DNA of 43,958 nt from Candidatus Saccharibacteria bacterium RIFCSPHIGHO2_12_FULL_44_22 (GCA_001790515.1 MGCS01000008.1:1-43958), one strand, 5' to 3'; positions 1-7,639 are shown, counted from the first letter of the stretch. Notes: generated by a model not told the origin, from the letters alone. Program-made: numbers and translations.

Positions 1-241
1 CATTTCCAAAATACGCATTGTAATTGCTGTTGCTTTCAACCTTTGCGATGGTATTGAGTAGCTCTGTAGTATAGATGTCCTTTTTGTCATTGTTCATCCC
101 TACTAGTATAAACGAACCAGCTGTGATGAATATGACAAGTACCGCTATATTTTTGGCAGTGAAGAGTGATTTAGCAAGATAGCGACCATATTTATGGATG
201 CGACGACTCAGTAGTTGTTTTTGCTTATGGATGTAGTTCAC
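1..241 (-). CDS. Partial membrane-anchored protein, possibly lysozyme/transglycosylase-like
   Basis: Only the first ~80 residues are in the window; the gene runs off the left edge. I start it at GTG 241 because an extended -10 (TGC-TATAAT, 250-255) ends 8 nt upstream, so the mRNA would be leaderless. A basic N-terminus is followed by one membrane segment (around residues 33-50, AVLVIFITAGSFILVG). The segment after it, TIAKVESNSNYNAYFGN, resembles the start of lysozyme-like or transglycosylase-like domains, in which a Glu near the N-terminus of the domain is catalytic. This assignment rests on motif memory and needs the missing part. A cell-wall enzyme anchored in the membrane would suit an episymbiont that contacts a host cell. 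Confidence 0.5.
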   Translation of the reverse strand, partial: MNYIHKQKQLLSRRIHKYGRYLAKSLFTAKNIAVLVIFITAGSFILVGMNNDKKDIYTTELLNTIAKVESNSNYNAYFGN

Positions 242-317
242 AACTTACTATTATAGCAACCCTACAGTGTTTGCATCCATTATCCAAAATGAATCACACG
301 GTTTATAGACGAAATTG

Positions 318-377
318 AGCCCGCTCCGTAGGAGCGATCGTTGACAAGATGTCAGCAGCTCAACTTCGGTGCGGGCT
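318..377 (-). terminator. Hairpin cluster at the end of the 376-717 gene
   Basis: AGCCCGC (318-324) and GCGGGCT (371-377) are complementary, and two smaller hairpins, GCTCC/GGAGC and TTGACA/TGTCA, lie between them. The outer arm overlaps the stop codon of the minus-strand gene. There is no clear U-run, so factor-independent termination is uncertain. Confidence 0.35.
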
Positions 378-717
378 ATTGGAGAATTGTGTAGGTGGGT
401 GTAGTGTTGCCGTTGACAACGATCCGCACTGCTGTTTCCGGCTCGTCGGATGTGTCGTCATCGATTGCCTCGGCTGACACCAGTGTACCTTCCCATATTC
501 GACGATTGCCGATAGTCTGGGATTCCCCGTCGATCACCTCTACTCTTTGTTCGACATTGTTACTGGACAGTAGCGTGAACTGAATCATGCTATCCTTGTT
601 TCGCTCGAGCAGTGACATTTTGCGTCGCGACGGAAAGTCGATCACTGATCCAGATAGAAATGGCAAAACAACATCTTCGTGCGCTTCGGTCATCTGGTGC
701 TCACTTTTCTTGATCAT
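376..717 (-). CDS. Hypothetical small cytosolic protein
   Basis: 113 residues, no family recognised. The N-terminal half is charged with several Met and Arg (residues 1-45). The C-terminal half looks beta-rich (QFTLLSSNNVEQRVEVIDG and VRIVVNG), with an acidic DDDTSDEPE linker before the last strand. No membrane segment or signal peptide. A promoter with both boxes lies upstream (764-769 and 741-746), which gives a leader of about 17 nt. No Shine-Dalgarno is obvious before the ATG. The gene is divergent from the HTH regulator at 851, so that regulator might control it; this is inference from position. Confidence 0.55.
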   Translation of the reverse strand: MIKKSEHQMTEAHEDVVLPFLSGSVIDFPSRRKMSLLERNKDSMIQFTLLSSNNVEQRVEVIDGESQTIGNRRIWEGTLVSAEAIDDDTSDEPETAVRIVVNGNTTPTYTILQ

Positions 718-740
718 GTGCCGGGGTTGACACTTAAAGT

Positions 741-769
741 ACTATATAACCTTTGTATATAAAAAGCAA
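741..769 (-). promoter_or_regulatory. Sigma70-type promoter for the 376-717 gene
   Basis: Read on the minus strand: TTGCTT (769-764), 17 nt spacer, TATAGT (746-741). Spacing is ideal and both boxes are near consensus. It faces away from the HTH gene at 851. Confidence 0.5.
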
Positions 770-850
770 TTGATTATGCGGACGCTACGTAGTAGAATAG
801 TACTGCTGTATTCATCCGAATACTTGCACCTACTATAGATTGGAAATGAA

Positions 851-1168
851 TTGAAATCATTGAATGAACTACGCACCGAGTGTGGATGGACTGTCAAAGA
901 GTTATCGATGAAATCAGGCGTTCGTCCACCGACGATCTACAAGATCGAAGGCGGTCATCATCGTCCCGGCGAAACGACAGTTACCCTACTGGCAGATGCA
1001 TTTGGCGTCAAGATAACAGATATCGAATGGCCAAAAGGTTTTTCGCATTTAGGTAAGCCCGCCCAGAGTGGCGGACGATTAAAGCCTAATGCCGAAAAGC
1101 GAGTTGCCGAAACCTGTCCTACTTGCCATGAAACGAAATCGCTTCATGGTGAATGTTTTTCGCACTGA
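851..1168 (+). CDS. XRE/Cro-type helix-turn-helix regulator with C-terminal Cys/His tail
   Basis: 105 residues. An XRE-type HTH covers residues 1-60 (WTVKELSMKSGVRPPTIYKI then a conserved RPGETTVTLLADAFG helix). A basic linker leads to a tail with Cys-x2-Cys-His and a later Cys-x2-His, suggesting a small metal site fused to the DNA-binding domain. The start is unusual: the frame opens with TTG 851, and TTG 860 is an alternative. Just upstream, ATG AAT TGA at 846-854 forms a two-codon frame whose stop overlaps the TTG start; it lies 9 nt after TACTAT (831-836). It may be a minimal upstream frame or coincidence. Followed by a good terminator. Target genes unknown. Confidence 0.8.
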   Translation: MKSLNELRTECGWTVKELSMKSGVRPPTIYKIEGGHHRPGETTVTLLADAFGVKITDIEWPKGFSHLGKPAQSGGRLKPNAEKRVAETCPTCHETKSLHGECFSH

Positions 1169-1238
1169 TTAGTGCAAGATGTACAGATTAGTACCGATTA
1201 AAGATTCCACATTCAATTTCCTCTAGAGATCAGGATTA

Positions 1239-1301
1239 AGCCCCTGGAAGTTGAACTCATTGCTTGTAAAAGTTGAGCTCCTTCTAAGGGGCTCTTCTTT
1301 T
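1239..1301 (+). terminator. Terminator of the HTH gene
   Basis: AGCCCCT (1239-1245) pairs with AGGGGCT (1287-1293). Inner GGAAG/CTTC-type pairing extends the stem, and a T-rich CTTCTTTT tail follows. Confidence 0.75.
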
Positions 1302-1388
1302 ATGGATAAAACTATCATGATAGACGTTAAGCGCCGCGAGGGTGTGTTTGGGTATAGCGTATACTAGATATATAACAAGGAGAAGTAT

Positions 1389-1607
1389 ATGCCGCCGAAC
1401 CAGAAACGATCACCACTGTCCGCCAAGATGACCGCCGTTGCTTTGGTTGGGCTGGTATCGGCGCTCGCATGTATACTTTTGGCGCTGTTTCCAGATACCG
1501 TGCCACTTCCGGACGCTGCGCGAATCGGATTTATTTTGCTCACGATAGTTATTACGGCCGGGTCATTAGTGTATTTGGTAGCAGGATTGCGAGTAAAAAC
1601 TAAGTAG
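1389..1607 (+). CDS. Small two-helix membrane protein
   Basis: 72 residues, no family recognised. A basic N-terminus (MPPNQKRSPLSAK) is followed by two hydrophobic segments, about residues 15-34 and 45-66, with a short loop between and a basic end (RVKTK). The start is well supported: AGGAG lies 7 nt upstream of the ATG, and TATACT (from 1359) gives a leader of about 20 nt. It ends 8 nt inside the 3' end of the convergent acyltransferase gene. Confidence 0.7.
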   Translation: MPPNQKRSPLSAKMTAVALVGLVSALACILLALFPDTVPLPDAARIGFILLTIVITAGSLVYLVAGLRVKTK

Positions 1608-2370
1608 TTTCATAGTGTTCGCGGGCGGCATCAACTGCCAGTTGTAGATCCTGATGAACGATTCGTTTGATCTGGTTGATCGATTTGGGGATGCGGCCTG
1701 TTGTAATAGGTGGGTTAATATATACGCTTGCGTTATTGAGGTTGGGTTCGTCGCCAGGAGCGTCATACGCGATACCGATAGATAGCAAATGAAGCGGTGT
1801 GTCTAGTTTGAGCGCACGATGTGCAATATGTCCGATGCCTGAATGGATCGCATCAATACGATTTGGATGCTGTGACTCATGCTCTCCCTGTACAAATACA
1901 GCCAGGCTGTCTCCGTCCTTTAGTCGTTGGGCGCTGACATCTATCATGCGATTACCGGCCGCTGCTACTGCTTTCATTCCATGGTCTTTGGGTCGAAACA
2001 CAGGGATACTTCCCATCATATCAATCTTTTTTCGGCGTTCTTCGTCTTCGAATAAATCATCTTTACCTAAAACGCGCATATGGCCGATGTTACGTCGGAG
2101 CGGCGATTTAAACGCCGCACCAGCCAGTATAAACTGATCACTAGTGTTAGTTGGATGGTTGACGCTTATCAAAAACGAATCGCCACGATCACAAAACCGT
2201 TTGATTTGGTCGCCTGTTTCCTGCATGTAATTGACAACGGGATTATATTTGAGCGCTAGATATGCGTAGCTAGCAAGCGCTTGCATGCGTGGTTGTTGAT
2301 GGGTTTGATAATAATCATATACCGCTTCGTAATTTTCCAGCGTGACCGTGGGCGGTTGATTATGACGCAT
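1600..2370 (-). CDS. PlsC-like glycerophospholipid acyltransferase
   Basis: 256 residues. The motif order fits the PlsC/LPLAT family: a catalytic His-Asp block (SVNHPTNTSD; spacing is His-x5-Asp rather than the usual x4), a basic block I (LGKDDLFEDEERRKK), GSIPVFRP, then FVQGEHES in the place of the FPEGTRS substrate-binding block. The family transfers acyl chains to glycerol-phosphate backbones at the inner membrane face. No transmembrane helix is obvious. The ATG overlaps the stop of the upstream gene (2360-2370), so translation is probably coupled. The unusual spacing could mean another acyl acceptor or an uptake/remodelling role, since these organisms usually scavenge lipids. Confidence 0.72.
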   Translation of the reverse strand: MRHNQPPTVTLENYEAVYDYYQTHQQPRMQALASYAYLALKYNPVVNYMQETGDQIKRFCDRGDSFLISVNHPTNTSDQFILAGAAFKSPLRRNIGHMRVLGKDDLFEDEERRKKIDMMGSIPVFRPKDHGMKAVAAAGNRMIDVSAQRLKDGDSLAVFVQGEHESQHPNRIDAIHSGIGHIAHRALKLDTPLHLLSIGIAYDAPGDEPNLNNASVYINPPITTGRIPKSINQIKRIVHQDLQLAVDAAREHYETT

Positions 2371-2749
2371 TGTTTATTGGTGTTATCGTTAGTTTTGTAG
2401 TAGACTGAGACGGAACAGAAAACTTTTTGACGACAATGAATGTTGCATATTCTGCGACAGTTGATTCTATAGCAGGAACATTGTGGCCGGGTAATATTGT
2501 AAATTGGTCGGGCAGTGAATGAATGTTGTCGTAAATGTCTGGTGTGATTGCTATTCGTTTGCGGCAGTTTTCGTCCGAGCATTCGCAGTAAAACTGGAGC
2601 GCTTGACCATCATGACGCATGTCGTCCATGCGTTTATCATCGTCGGCAATGCGCGATAGTTCATTAATAGAAGCCATAGCCTGCTCGTTCATCTTGCGGA
2701 AAACAACCTGGTTTTCGGCCATTCGACGAAGTGATGGTTGGCTGGTCAT
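2360..2749 (-). CDS. Conserved hypothetical with Cys-rich FxCEC-type motif
   Basis: 129 residues. The core FYCECSDENCRKRI followed by an aromatic-rich stretch and FTILPGHNVPAIE matches a small protein family I know from actinobacterial genomes (FVCECG..C..., then ..F.V.PGHE.PE.E). Three cysteines spaced Cys-x-Cys-x4-Cys could bind a metal. The first 45 residues are an acidic/basic helix. Function unknown. TATTAT (2756-2761) ends 6 nt before the ATG, so the mRNA should be leaderless. It overlaps the acyltransferase gene by 11 nt and heads a two-gene operon. Confidence 0.7.
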   Translation of the reverse strand: MTSQPSLRRMAENQVVFRKMNEQAMASINELSRIADDDKRMDDMRHDGQALQFYCECSDENCRKRIAITPDIYDNIHSLPDQFTILPGHNVPAIESTVAEYATFIVVKKFSVPSQSTTKLTITPINNAS

Positions 2750-2781
2750 ACAATGATAATAGCAAAAAGCGAGAGTAACGC

Positions 2782-3462
2782 CTATTCCCTATTAGAAAAC
2801 TGAGGGCCAAATTTGAACGCTATTTCGTCGAACGCTTTGGCTGATTCAGATGTGTCATTAAATTGATCAATATGTCGGCAGATTGTCGCAAAGCCACTTC
2901 TATACAACTGGTCGCCGTAGTTACTAAAACTGATTGTCTGGCTGACCGTATCAATAATTGGCGCTATGACGGTTGACAACCGACTTGACCCATCAGTTGG
3001 TTGTGGATTGAACTCGTAATGGTCTTGATAATATTCAGTGCCTGCAGTGATAATCTGATCTGCATGACGCATGTACGAGCTCTTGTCGGAATCGTTCGGA
3101 GCTTCTTTGTGTATAGCTGTTGCTAGAATAGTGTCGTAGTCTTCGCTTAACATCGTATGAGCTAGGTGAATTCCTAGAACGGCACCGTAGATAAAATGCA
3201 ATCCGTGAGGTATCCGAGGTTCGCTAGCAGATACAGGTATTAGTGTCGTAGCGCGTGATAATTGCTGAATTGTTTTGAATGTCGCTGTTGACTCGTATCG
3301 ATGGAGTAGCGCACTATTAAATTGTTGAGGCGCTAATTCTTGACCGAAGTAGTACTCGTATTCATTATATTCGTTGACAATCTTTTTGCAATTTCTGTCG
3401 AATCCGATTAATCGTGCAAACTCGGTCATTTCGATGTGCGGTATTGGCGACTTTTCACTCAT
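2782..3462 (-). CDS. Hypothetical protein of a possible lineage-specific family (member 1)
   Basis: 226 residues from ATG 3462; TATACT (3470-3475) ends 7 nt upstream, giving a leaderless start in preference to the in-frame start at 3480. No known family. Mostly helical, with a motif HFIYGAVLGIHLAHTML about residues 90-106 that resembles FYYGSVVGYHLSTV in the 6929-7639 protein and NGALLGIEATSHAG in the 3902-4555 protein. A second weakly hydrophobic stretch lies near TVSQTISFSNYGDQLYRSGF. Acidic, no signal peptide, probably cytosolic. Confidence 0.6.
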   Translation of the reverse strand: MSEKSPIPHIEMTEFARLIGFDRNCKKIVNEYNEYEYYFGQELAPQQFNSALLHRYESTATFKTIQQLSRATTLIPVSASEPRIPHGLHFIYGAVLGIHLAHTMLSEDYDTILATAIHKEAPNDSDKSSYMRHADQIITAGTEYYQDHYEFNPQPTDGSSRLSTVIAPIIDTVSQTISFSNYGDQLYRSGFATICRHIDQFNDTSESAKAFDEIAFKFGPQFSNRE

Positions 3463-3548
3463 AATATAGAGTATAAACAAAGACTAGTTAATTATCACTA
3501 GATAATGACACACTCCACCTGCTTCATGATATGGTAGATGTAACCAGC

Positions 3549-3576
3549 GGTACTGAAATATGTACCGTGAGGTACA
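3549..3576 (+). promoter_or_regulatory. Interleaved GGTAC/GTACC arms before the 3596 gene
   Basis: GGTAC (3549-3553), GTACC (3562-3566) and GGTAC (3571-3575) alternate, so the middle arm can pair with either neighbour. The right pair extends to TGTACC-GTGA-GGTACA (3561-3576). This could be a dyad operator or a two-state RNA hairpin just ahead of the ribosome site at 3583-3591. Confidence 0.5.
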
Positions 3577-3595
3577 TTTACAAGAGAGGTGAACC

Positions 3596-3913
3596 ATGAC
3601 CGATGACCTTCGGCCAATGCATGAAGCACTGCTTGAGACTGCGATAGCTCTTTGCAAGGCAGTGACATCCGGCGTTATCAGGAAGTCGCAAGATGAATTT
3701 GCTGAACTAGAGAGAGTGCTGAATGAGCGGTACGCTGCACTTAGTAAGCGTTATGATCAAGAAAGTGATGCGTTTATCGATCTTCTTGAGAAAGAATTGA
3801 ACCATCTTGAGGCGGAGAGGCTCTTTCCGTGCAAGCCATCGCCTAGGGTTTCATCATGTCTACTGTCGTATATAATTTTAATGTATTCCACGCAATACTA
3901 TTTATTCAAGTGA
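3596..3913 (+). CDS. Hypothetical small helical protein
   Basis: 105 residues, no family recognised. The first ~80 residues are strongly helical with heptad-like Leu/Ala spacing (ALLETAIALCKAV, LERVLNERYAALSKRY, LLEKELNHLEAE), suggesting a coiled coil or helical bundle. The last ~25 residues change character to a Ser/Tyr/Leu-rich end, which may be a non-conserved extension. A clear Shine-Dalgarno (AGAGGTGA) precedes the ATG, unlike the leaderless neighbours. The 3' end overlaps the convergent gene by 12 nt. Regulation by the GGTAC arms upstream is likely but untested. Confidence 0.55.
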   Translation: MTDDLRPMHEALLETAIALCKAVTSGVIRKSQDEFAELERVLNERYAALSKRYDQESDAFIDLLEKELNHLEAERLFPCKPSPRVSSCLLSYIILMYSTQYYLFK

Positions 3914-4555
3914 GCGAAAGTACTCTGCGATACGGGCATTTATAGTATGCGGATCTGTATCAAATGACGTATCCATTTGGTCTGTAATGAACGTACTAAA
4001 TAAACGAAATCGTTCGTTGCATGCATCGGTGTAATTGTGCATAACATACCCAAGCCCAAGTCGCATGAATCCACTTTTGTCATAACTATTTTGGCACAGA
4101 TAGTTAACAATATCATCATACTGAGATCCAAGCATATCAGCACCTTGTTCTGCGTATTCGCATAGATAAAAGGCCAGATCTGCCATTGGTGGGTTGGTGC
4201 TATCTATAGATATCCTATTGCCCAGGTTACGCATGAGTAATTCCATCTCTTGGCCAAGTAGTTGGTCGCTAACGGCCACACCCGCATGGCTGGTTGCCTC
4301 GATGCCAAGGAGTGCTCCATTGTCCATGTAGGTAATATAGGTATCTGACGATATATCGTTGGCTATGCATTCCGAGATAACCACCGAGCGCATCATTTTG
4401 TAGGCCGTGTAGGTTTTGCTGTCATTGTATTTTTCGTAGAGTGTATCAAAGTAGTTCGATACGTCATAATTTTCCCCTCCCTCATCATCCGAAGCAGCAC
4501 AACTCAAAAAATCAGGGTTAAATGTATGCCAGTATTCTTTACTTTCGGGGTTCAT
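3902..4555 (-). CDS. Hypothetical protein of a possible lineage-specific family (member 2)
   Basis: 217 residues, acidic, Tyr/Asp-rich, no known family. TATACT (4564-4569) ends 8 nt before the ATG, so it appears leaderless. Two glycine/His motifs stand out: NGALLGIEATSHAG near residue 80 and RLGLGYVMHNYTDACNERF near residue 166. The second resembles GAGYALHAAHQTEETNKE in the 6929-7639 protein. No membrane segment or signal peptide. Convergent overlap of 12 nt with the 3596 gene. Confidence 0.6.
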   Translation of the reverse strand: MNPESKEYWHTFNPDFLSCAASDDEGGENYDVSNYFDTLYEKYNDSKTYTAYKMMRSVVISECIANDISSDTYITYMDNGALLGIEATSHAGVAVSDQLLGQEMELLMRNLGNRISIDSTNPPMADLAFYLCEYAEQGADMLGSQYDDIVNYLCQNSYDKSGFMRLGLGYVMHNYTDACNERFRLFSTFITDQMDTSFDTDPHTINARIAEYFRSLE

Positions 4556-4663
4556 GTAGCACGAGTATACGCGCTAGTATTTTGTCGTGCAAGCGTAAGT
4601 GTCAAATCGTAAAGTGTAATGAAACTAAATATTTAAAGATACATTAAATACTTGGGCTCACTA

Positions 4664-4688
4664 GTGAAGCTCCTTTTGGGAGCTTCAC
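4664..4688 (-). terminator. Terminator hairpin after the 4707-5195 gene
   Basis: GTGAAGCTCC (4664-4673) pairs perfectly with GGAGCTTCAC (4679-4688) around a 5-nt loop, 18 nt beyond the stop codon. Confidence 0.65.
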
Positions 4689-4706
4689 CGCGTGACACCG
4701 ATGTGA

Positions 4707-5195
4707 TCAGCTGGTCGTGCAGACGGTTGCCTGTACGAGGTTGCCCACTGCACTGTAGAATGGGATCACCCATTCACCTCCGACAGCTTCCTTCACGCCG
4801 AGGATATCCACCTTGGTGAAGCTGCCGACGACAGCAATGCCGTCGATCGGTTCGCTTGTCCTGATTTTCCATCCGTTCAACATGTCCACGTCCGGGACGA
4901 GCCTCAGTTCGGTGTTCGCGAACGACGCAGTGTTGTACGGCCTGAGTGTGACGGATTCCTTGCCGTCACACGTAGCAAGCCTTGGAACGGTCGGATCCAT
5001 GTGCGGGCTGAAGTCGCTCACCACACTTTCGACGTGCGTCGATTTGGCGGCAGGCGTCTGCGTATCGTCTACGAGCAGCCAACCAATCATTGTCCCTGTA
5101 ATCACAAGAACGGCAATGACCGCGATGGCGATCTTTCCTTTGCTCGTGGACTTGGTGGCAGTGGTCTTCTTGAAGTCTACAGTTGCGTTGGTCAT
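4707..5195 (-). CDS. Hypothetical single-pass membrane protein with extracytoplasmic domain
   Basis: 162 residues from ATG 5195, chosen because AAGGAA lies about 7 nt upstream; the longer frame to 5249 lacks a site. A basic Thr/Lys-rich N-terminus (residues 8-22) precedes one membrane helix (AIAVIAVLVITGTMIGWLLV). The remaining ~115 residues are predicted outside, with two Cys (CDGKE and near the end VCTTS) that could form a disulfide. Codon choice is more GC-rich than in neighbouring leaderless genes, suggesting a different history. A hairpin terminator follows. No family recognised. Confidence 0.65.
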   Translation of the reverse strand: MTNATVDFKKTTATKSTSKGKIAIAVIAVLVITGTMIGWLLVDDTQTPAAKSTHVESVVSDFSPHMDPTVPRLATCDGKESVTLRPYNTASFANTELRLVPDVDMLNGWKIRTSEPIDGIAVVGSFTKVDILGVKEAVGGEWVIPFYSAVGNLVQATVCTTS

Positions 5196-5357
5196 GTCAA
5201 TTTCCTTCGGATCGTGGATGGTTAGATCTTGAAGTACTACTGTGATCACACATCGGATGTGTCACTTAATATAAATTATAGCATAAGTACTATAAAAAGT
5301 CAATAATATGGTTATGTATAGATTAGCGATAGCTGAGAAATGGTATGATAGGTGTAT

Positions 5358-6026
5358 ATGTTAGATCACCATATTCAACGAACAATCGTTTACACTCTAG
5401 CGTTTAGCGAAGGTATGCGATTTAGTGATCTGAAGCCTGATGACCTAGAAAACAAAGCGTTTAACTACCATCTGAAAAAAGTAATCGCCGCGGGATATGT
5501 GGCGAAAACTGACGAAGGATTGTATACGCTAACAAGTGAAGGGCGACGTGTCGGTAAGGGGGCGCTTAAAAAGCAAAACCGTATGATCGATCGGGCCTAC
5601 TCTACGTTACTACTCGCAGTGCAACGGAGCGAAGACGGTGCATGGCTATTGTATCGCCGGCGCACTCACCCGATGATCGGACTAACGGGGTTTATGCATG
5701 CCCAGCCATCGGCGGAGCGGGATGCGGCGCAAGTGGCTGCGGACGTATTGCGCAATCAGACTGGATTGACCGGTGAATTCGTAGTCCATGGTCACGGGTA
5801 TTTCCGAGTCTATCGCGCCGGGTCGTTGGAAAGTTTTACTCATTTTACGCTACTTCGTTGCACTGAAACACAGGGAGCGTTGACCCAAAACAGTGAACTA
5901 GCGGAATACTACTGGGATACGGATCCCGATTTTTCGGCACCGGATATGCTACCGAACATGCAAATACTTCACAAAATGTCGCAAGCTCGGCCGGGACAGT
6001 TTGTTGAGTGTACGTTTGATATTTAG
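5358..6026 (+). CDS. Winged-helix protein with degenerate Nudix domain
   Basis: 222 residues from ATG 5358; TATGAT with TGG before it (5344-5349) ends 8 nt upstream, so leaderless start is preferred over GTG 5352. Residues 1-75 look like a winged-helix domain (FSDLKPDDLENKAFNYHLKKV, then a wing KTDEGLYTLTSEG). Residues 80-222 follow a Nudix fold (STLLLAVQRSEDGAWLLYRR). In the Nudix box only the leading Gly (GFMHAQ) and closing TGL are kept; the REUxEE catalytic part reads DVLRNQ, so the metal-binding glutamates are gone. It is probably a ligand-sensing transcriptional regulator, comparable in parts to NrtR but with domains in reverse order. Ligand and targets unknown. Confidence 0.72.
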   Translation: MLDHHIQRTIVYTLAFSEGMRFSDLKPDDLENKAFNYHLKKVIAAGYVAKTDEGLYTLTSEGRRVGKGALKKQNRMIDRAYSTLLLAVQRSEDGAWLLYRRRTHPMIGLTGFMHAQPSAERDAAQVAADVLRNQTGLTGEFVVHGHGYFRVYRAGSLESFTHFTLLRCTETQGALTQNSELAEYYWDTDPDFSAPDMLPNMQILHKMSQARPGQFVECTFDI

Positions 6027-6092
6027 TTGTTGATGCGTTCATTGTTATCTCCTTCGTTATCTATTACTAGTATGCCGGGAAAGGTACAGCAA

Positions 6093-6117
6093 AGCAGTGA
6101 ACAGTTTTTCACCTACT
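6093..6117. repeat. 25-bp hairpin repeat, copy A
   Basis: AGCAGTGAACAGTTTTTCAC plus CTACT recurs at 6909-6933 with one mismatch. It contains GTGAA/TTCAC inverted arms and lies just after the stop of the 6123-6878 gene. Confidence 0.7.
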
Positions 6118-6122
6118 CATAG

Positions 6123-6878
6123 CTATGCGGCTAGGCCGAAGGTATCTTGAGCTTCGTCGAGCGCTCGATAAGCTTCGTTTGTCTGTGGTGCACGGTCTTG
6201 CCAGGCAACTGATAATGGACTACGCGATCGTGCAATCTGCGCAACTGATGGAAAGATTGTGTTCTGCTGGGATGTTGTGCGCGATTCGCGTAGTAGATCG
6301 AGTGAGCGCAGCCGTTGTGCGTAAGAGATATCAAACGCGCTTTGACCACGAGGGGCAGGTACGAAGTCTATAGATGAGAGCAGGATCGCGCTATTACCCA
6401 TTTGTCTGCCAAGTTTTGTGCGAATACGGCCGGTGCTGCGCTCGGACGCATGTGCAACCGCTAATTCTTGCCCCAATTCGGCGGCATACCCCAGACTATC
6501 CTGCGCGCGAGCCAACAGTCCTGCTGGTGTTTCGCGCCAATCAGCATCGTCATCTGCAAGTTCTGGCAAGAGCAGTCGACGACGCATGACGTCTTGTGAT
6601 CCCTGGGCGAACAAATACCAGCTACTGTTGAACAATGCTTTGGATAGTTCGTTGAATGCAAAGCGACGATCCGATTCGTGCTGGAATGGATGTTCGACAA
6701 CTGCATGACTAACGTTTAGCCCAGTACTTTGATGTGCGAGTATTTTAGTGCCTAGTGGGACATCTTGGAGGTACGTAATTTCATCTGGGTCACGTGACAG
6801 TGGCGGAATGTAGTGATTCCCGTCACTTTCATGCAGGTTAACAACTGGTTGATCGATATTCTTGTATGGTTTATTCAT
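6123..6878 (-). CDS. Hypothetical cytosolic protein
   Basis: 251 residues, no family recognised. The N-terminal 60 residues are polar (DPDEITYLQDVPLGTKILAH). The centre is strongly helical and charged (FNELSKALFNSSWYLFAQG, ARAQDSLGYAAELGQELAVAHA) with a possible amphipathic helix bundle, and the C-terminus has Arg-rich helices. No signal peptide. CATAGT (6885-6890) ends 6 nt before the ATG, which fits the leaderless pattern. It shares a short 3' hairpin repeat with the adjacent 6929-7639 gene, so the two may descend from a local duplication or share a termination element. Confidence 0.6.
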   Translation of the reverse strand: MNKPYKNIDQPVVNLHESDGNHYIPPLSRDPDEITYLQDVPLGTKILAHQSTGLNVSHAVVEHPFQHESDRRFAFNELSKALFNSSWYLFAQGSQDVMRRRLLLPELADDDADWRETPAGLLARAQDSLGYAAELGQELAVAHASERSTGRIRTKLGRQMGNSAILLSSIDFVPAPRGQSAFDISYAQRLRSLDLLRESRTTSQQNTIFPSVAQIARSRSPLSVAWQDRAPQTNEAYRALDEAQDTFGLAA

Positions 6879-6908
6879 ACTTTTACTATGCGCCGAGTGC
6901 GTAGTAAA

Positions 6909-6933
6909 AGCAGTGAATAGTTTTTCACCTACT
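6909..6933. repeat. 25-bp hairpin repeat, copy B
   Basis: Same sequence as 6093-6117 at 24 of 25 positions (T in place of C at one site). It covers the stop codon of the 6929-7639 gene. GTGAA/TTCAC arms can form a small stem followed by GCTTTT on the minus strand. Confidence 0.7.
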
Positions 6934-7639
6934 GCGGCGGATAGTTGTGTCTAATGATAGTTATGAAATTGTCGATAGTATTAGGTATATCACCATCTTC
7001 AAAGTCGGCTATCGTCGATGGACGAGTAAGGGATTTTATCTCTTTATTTGTTTCTTCGGTCTGATGGGCTGCATGTAGCGCATAGCCTGCGCCATCGTTA
7101 AATAACCCCAGGTCGTTGCCACGAAGACCCAGGCCATTGGTAATAAGGGGTACGTCGTTTGATTCGCAGAGTAGATCGGCGAATGCTTGCCTGCCGATGT
7201 CGCGAATTGACTCTCCTGCCGTAGGTACGTAATCGCCACCAGATTGACGCGTGTTGAATGTCTGTCGATGACGGAGAGGCAGCGTCATTAACATATGGTT
7301 ATAATTGATGATATTTTCACGCTGGCGCTTTTGTGCGGCCGCGTTCATTATTGGGTCATTAGGGGTGGTCACTGTGCTTAGATGATATCCGACAACCGAC
7401 CCGTAGTAAAATGGTGTCGTGTCTATATGGTCGTCTGAACGCGCAAAGCGTTTGCTCGAATCGGTATAGCGAGCAACTTGTTTGGCCGCATCTGCGAGTG
7501 CATCGCGGGTTGTTCTAGGGATTTTGGTGTCATGGATAGACCGAATGATTTCAAGTGATTGTGATTCTGTTAACGGAGTATTGCCGTACGGCGCTTTAAT
7601 ACGGTTATCGTTGTCGCCGTGTGATTGAAATTCACTCAT
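6929..7639 (-). CDS. Hypothetical protein of a possible lineage-specific family (member 3)
   Basis: 236 residues, hydrophilic, no known family. A clear extended promoter (TGA-TATAAT, 7646-7651) ends 6 nt before the ATG: leaderless. Motif FYYGSVVGYHLSTVT near residue 76 parallels FIYGAVLGIHLAHTM in the 2782-3462 protein. The late motif GAGYALHAAHQTEETNKE parallels LGYVMHNYTDACNERF in the 3902-4555 protein. GLGLRGNDLGLFNDG adds a Gly/Asn loop. No membrane segment. Possible paralogy is my inference from short motifs. Confidence 0.6.
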   Translation of the reverse strand: MSEFQSHGDNDNRIKAPYGNTPLTESQSLEIIRSIHDTKIPRTTRDALADAAKQVARYTDSSKRFARSDDHIDTTPFYYGSVVGYHLSTVTTPNDPIMNAAAQKRQRENIINYNHMLMTLPLRHRQTFNTRQSGGDYVPTAGESIRDIGRQAFADLLCESNDVPLITNGLGLRGNDLGLFNDGAGYALHAAHQTEETNKEIKSLTRPSTIADFEDGDIPNTIDNFITIIRHNYPPQ

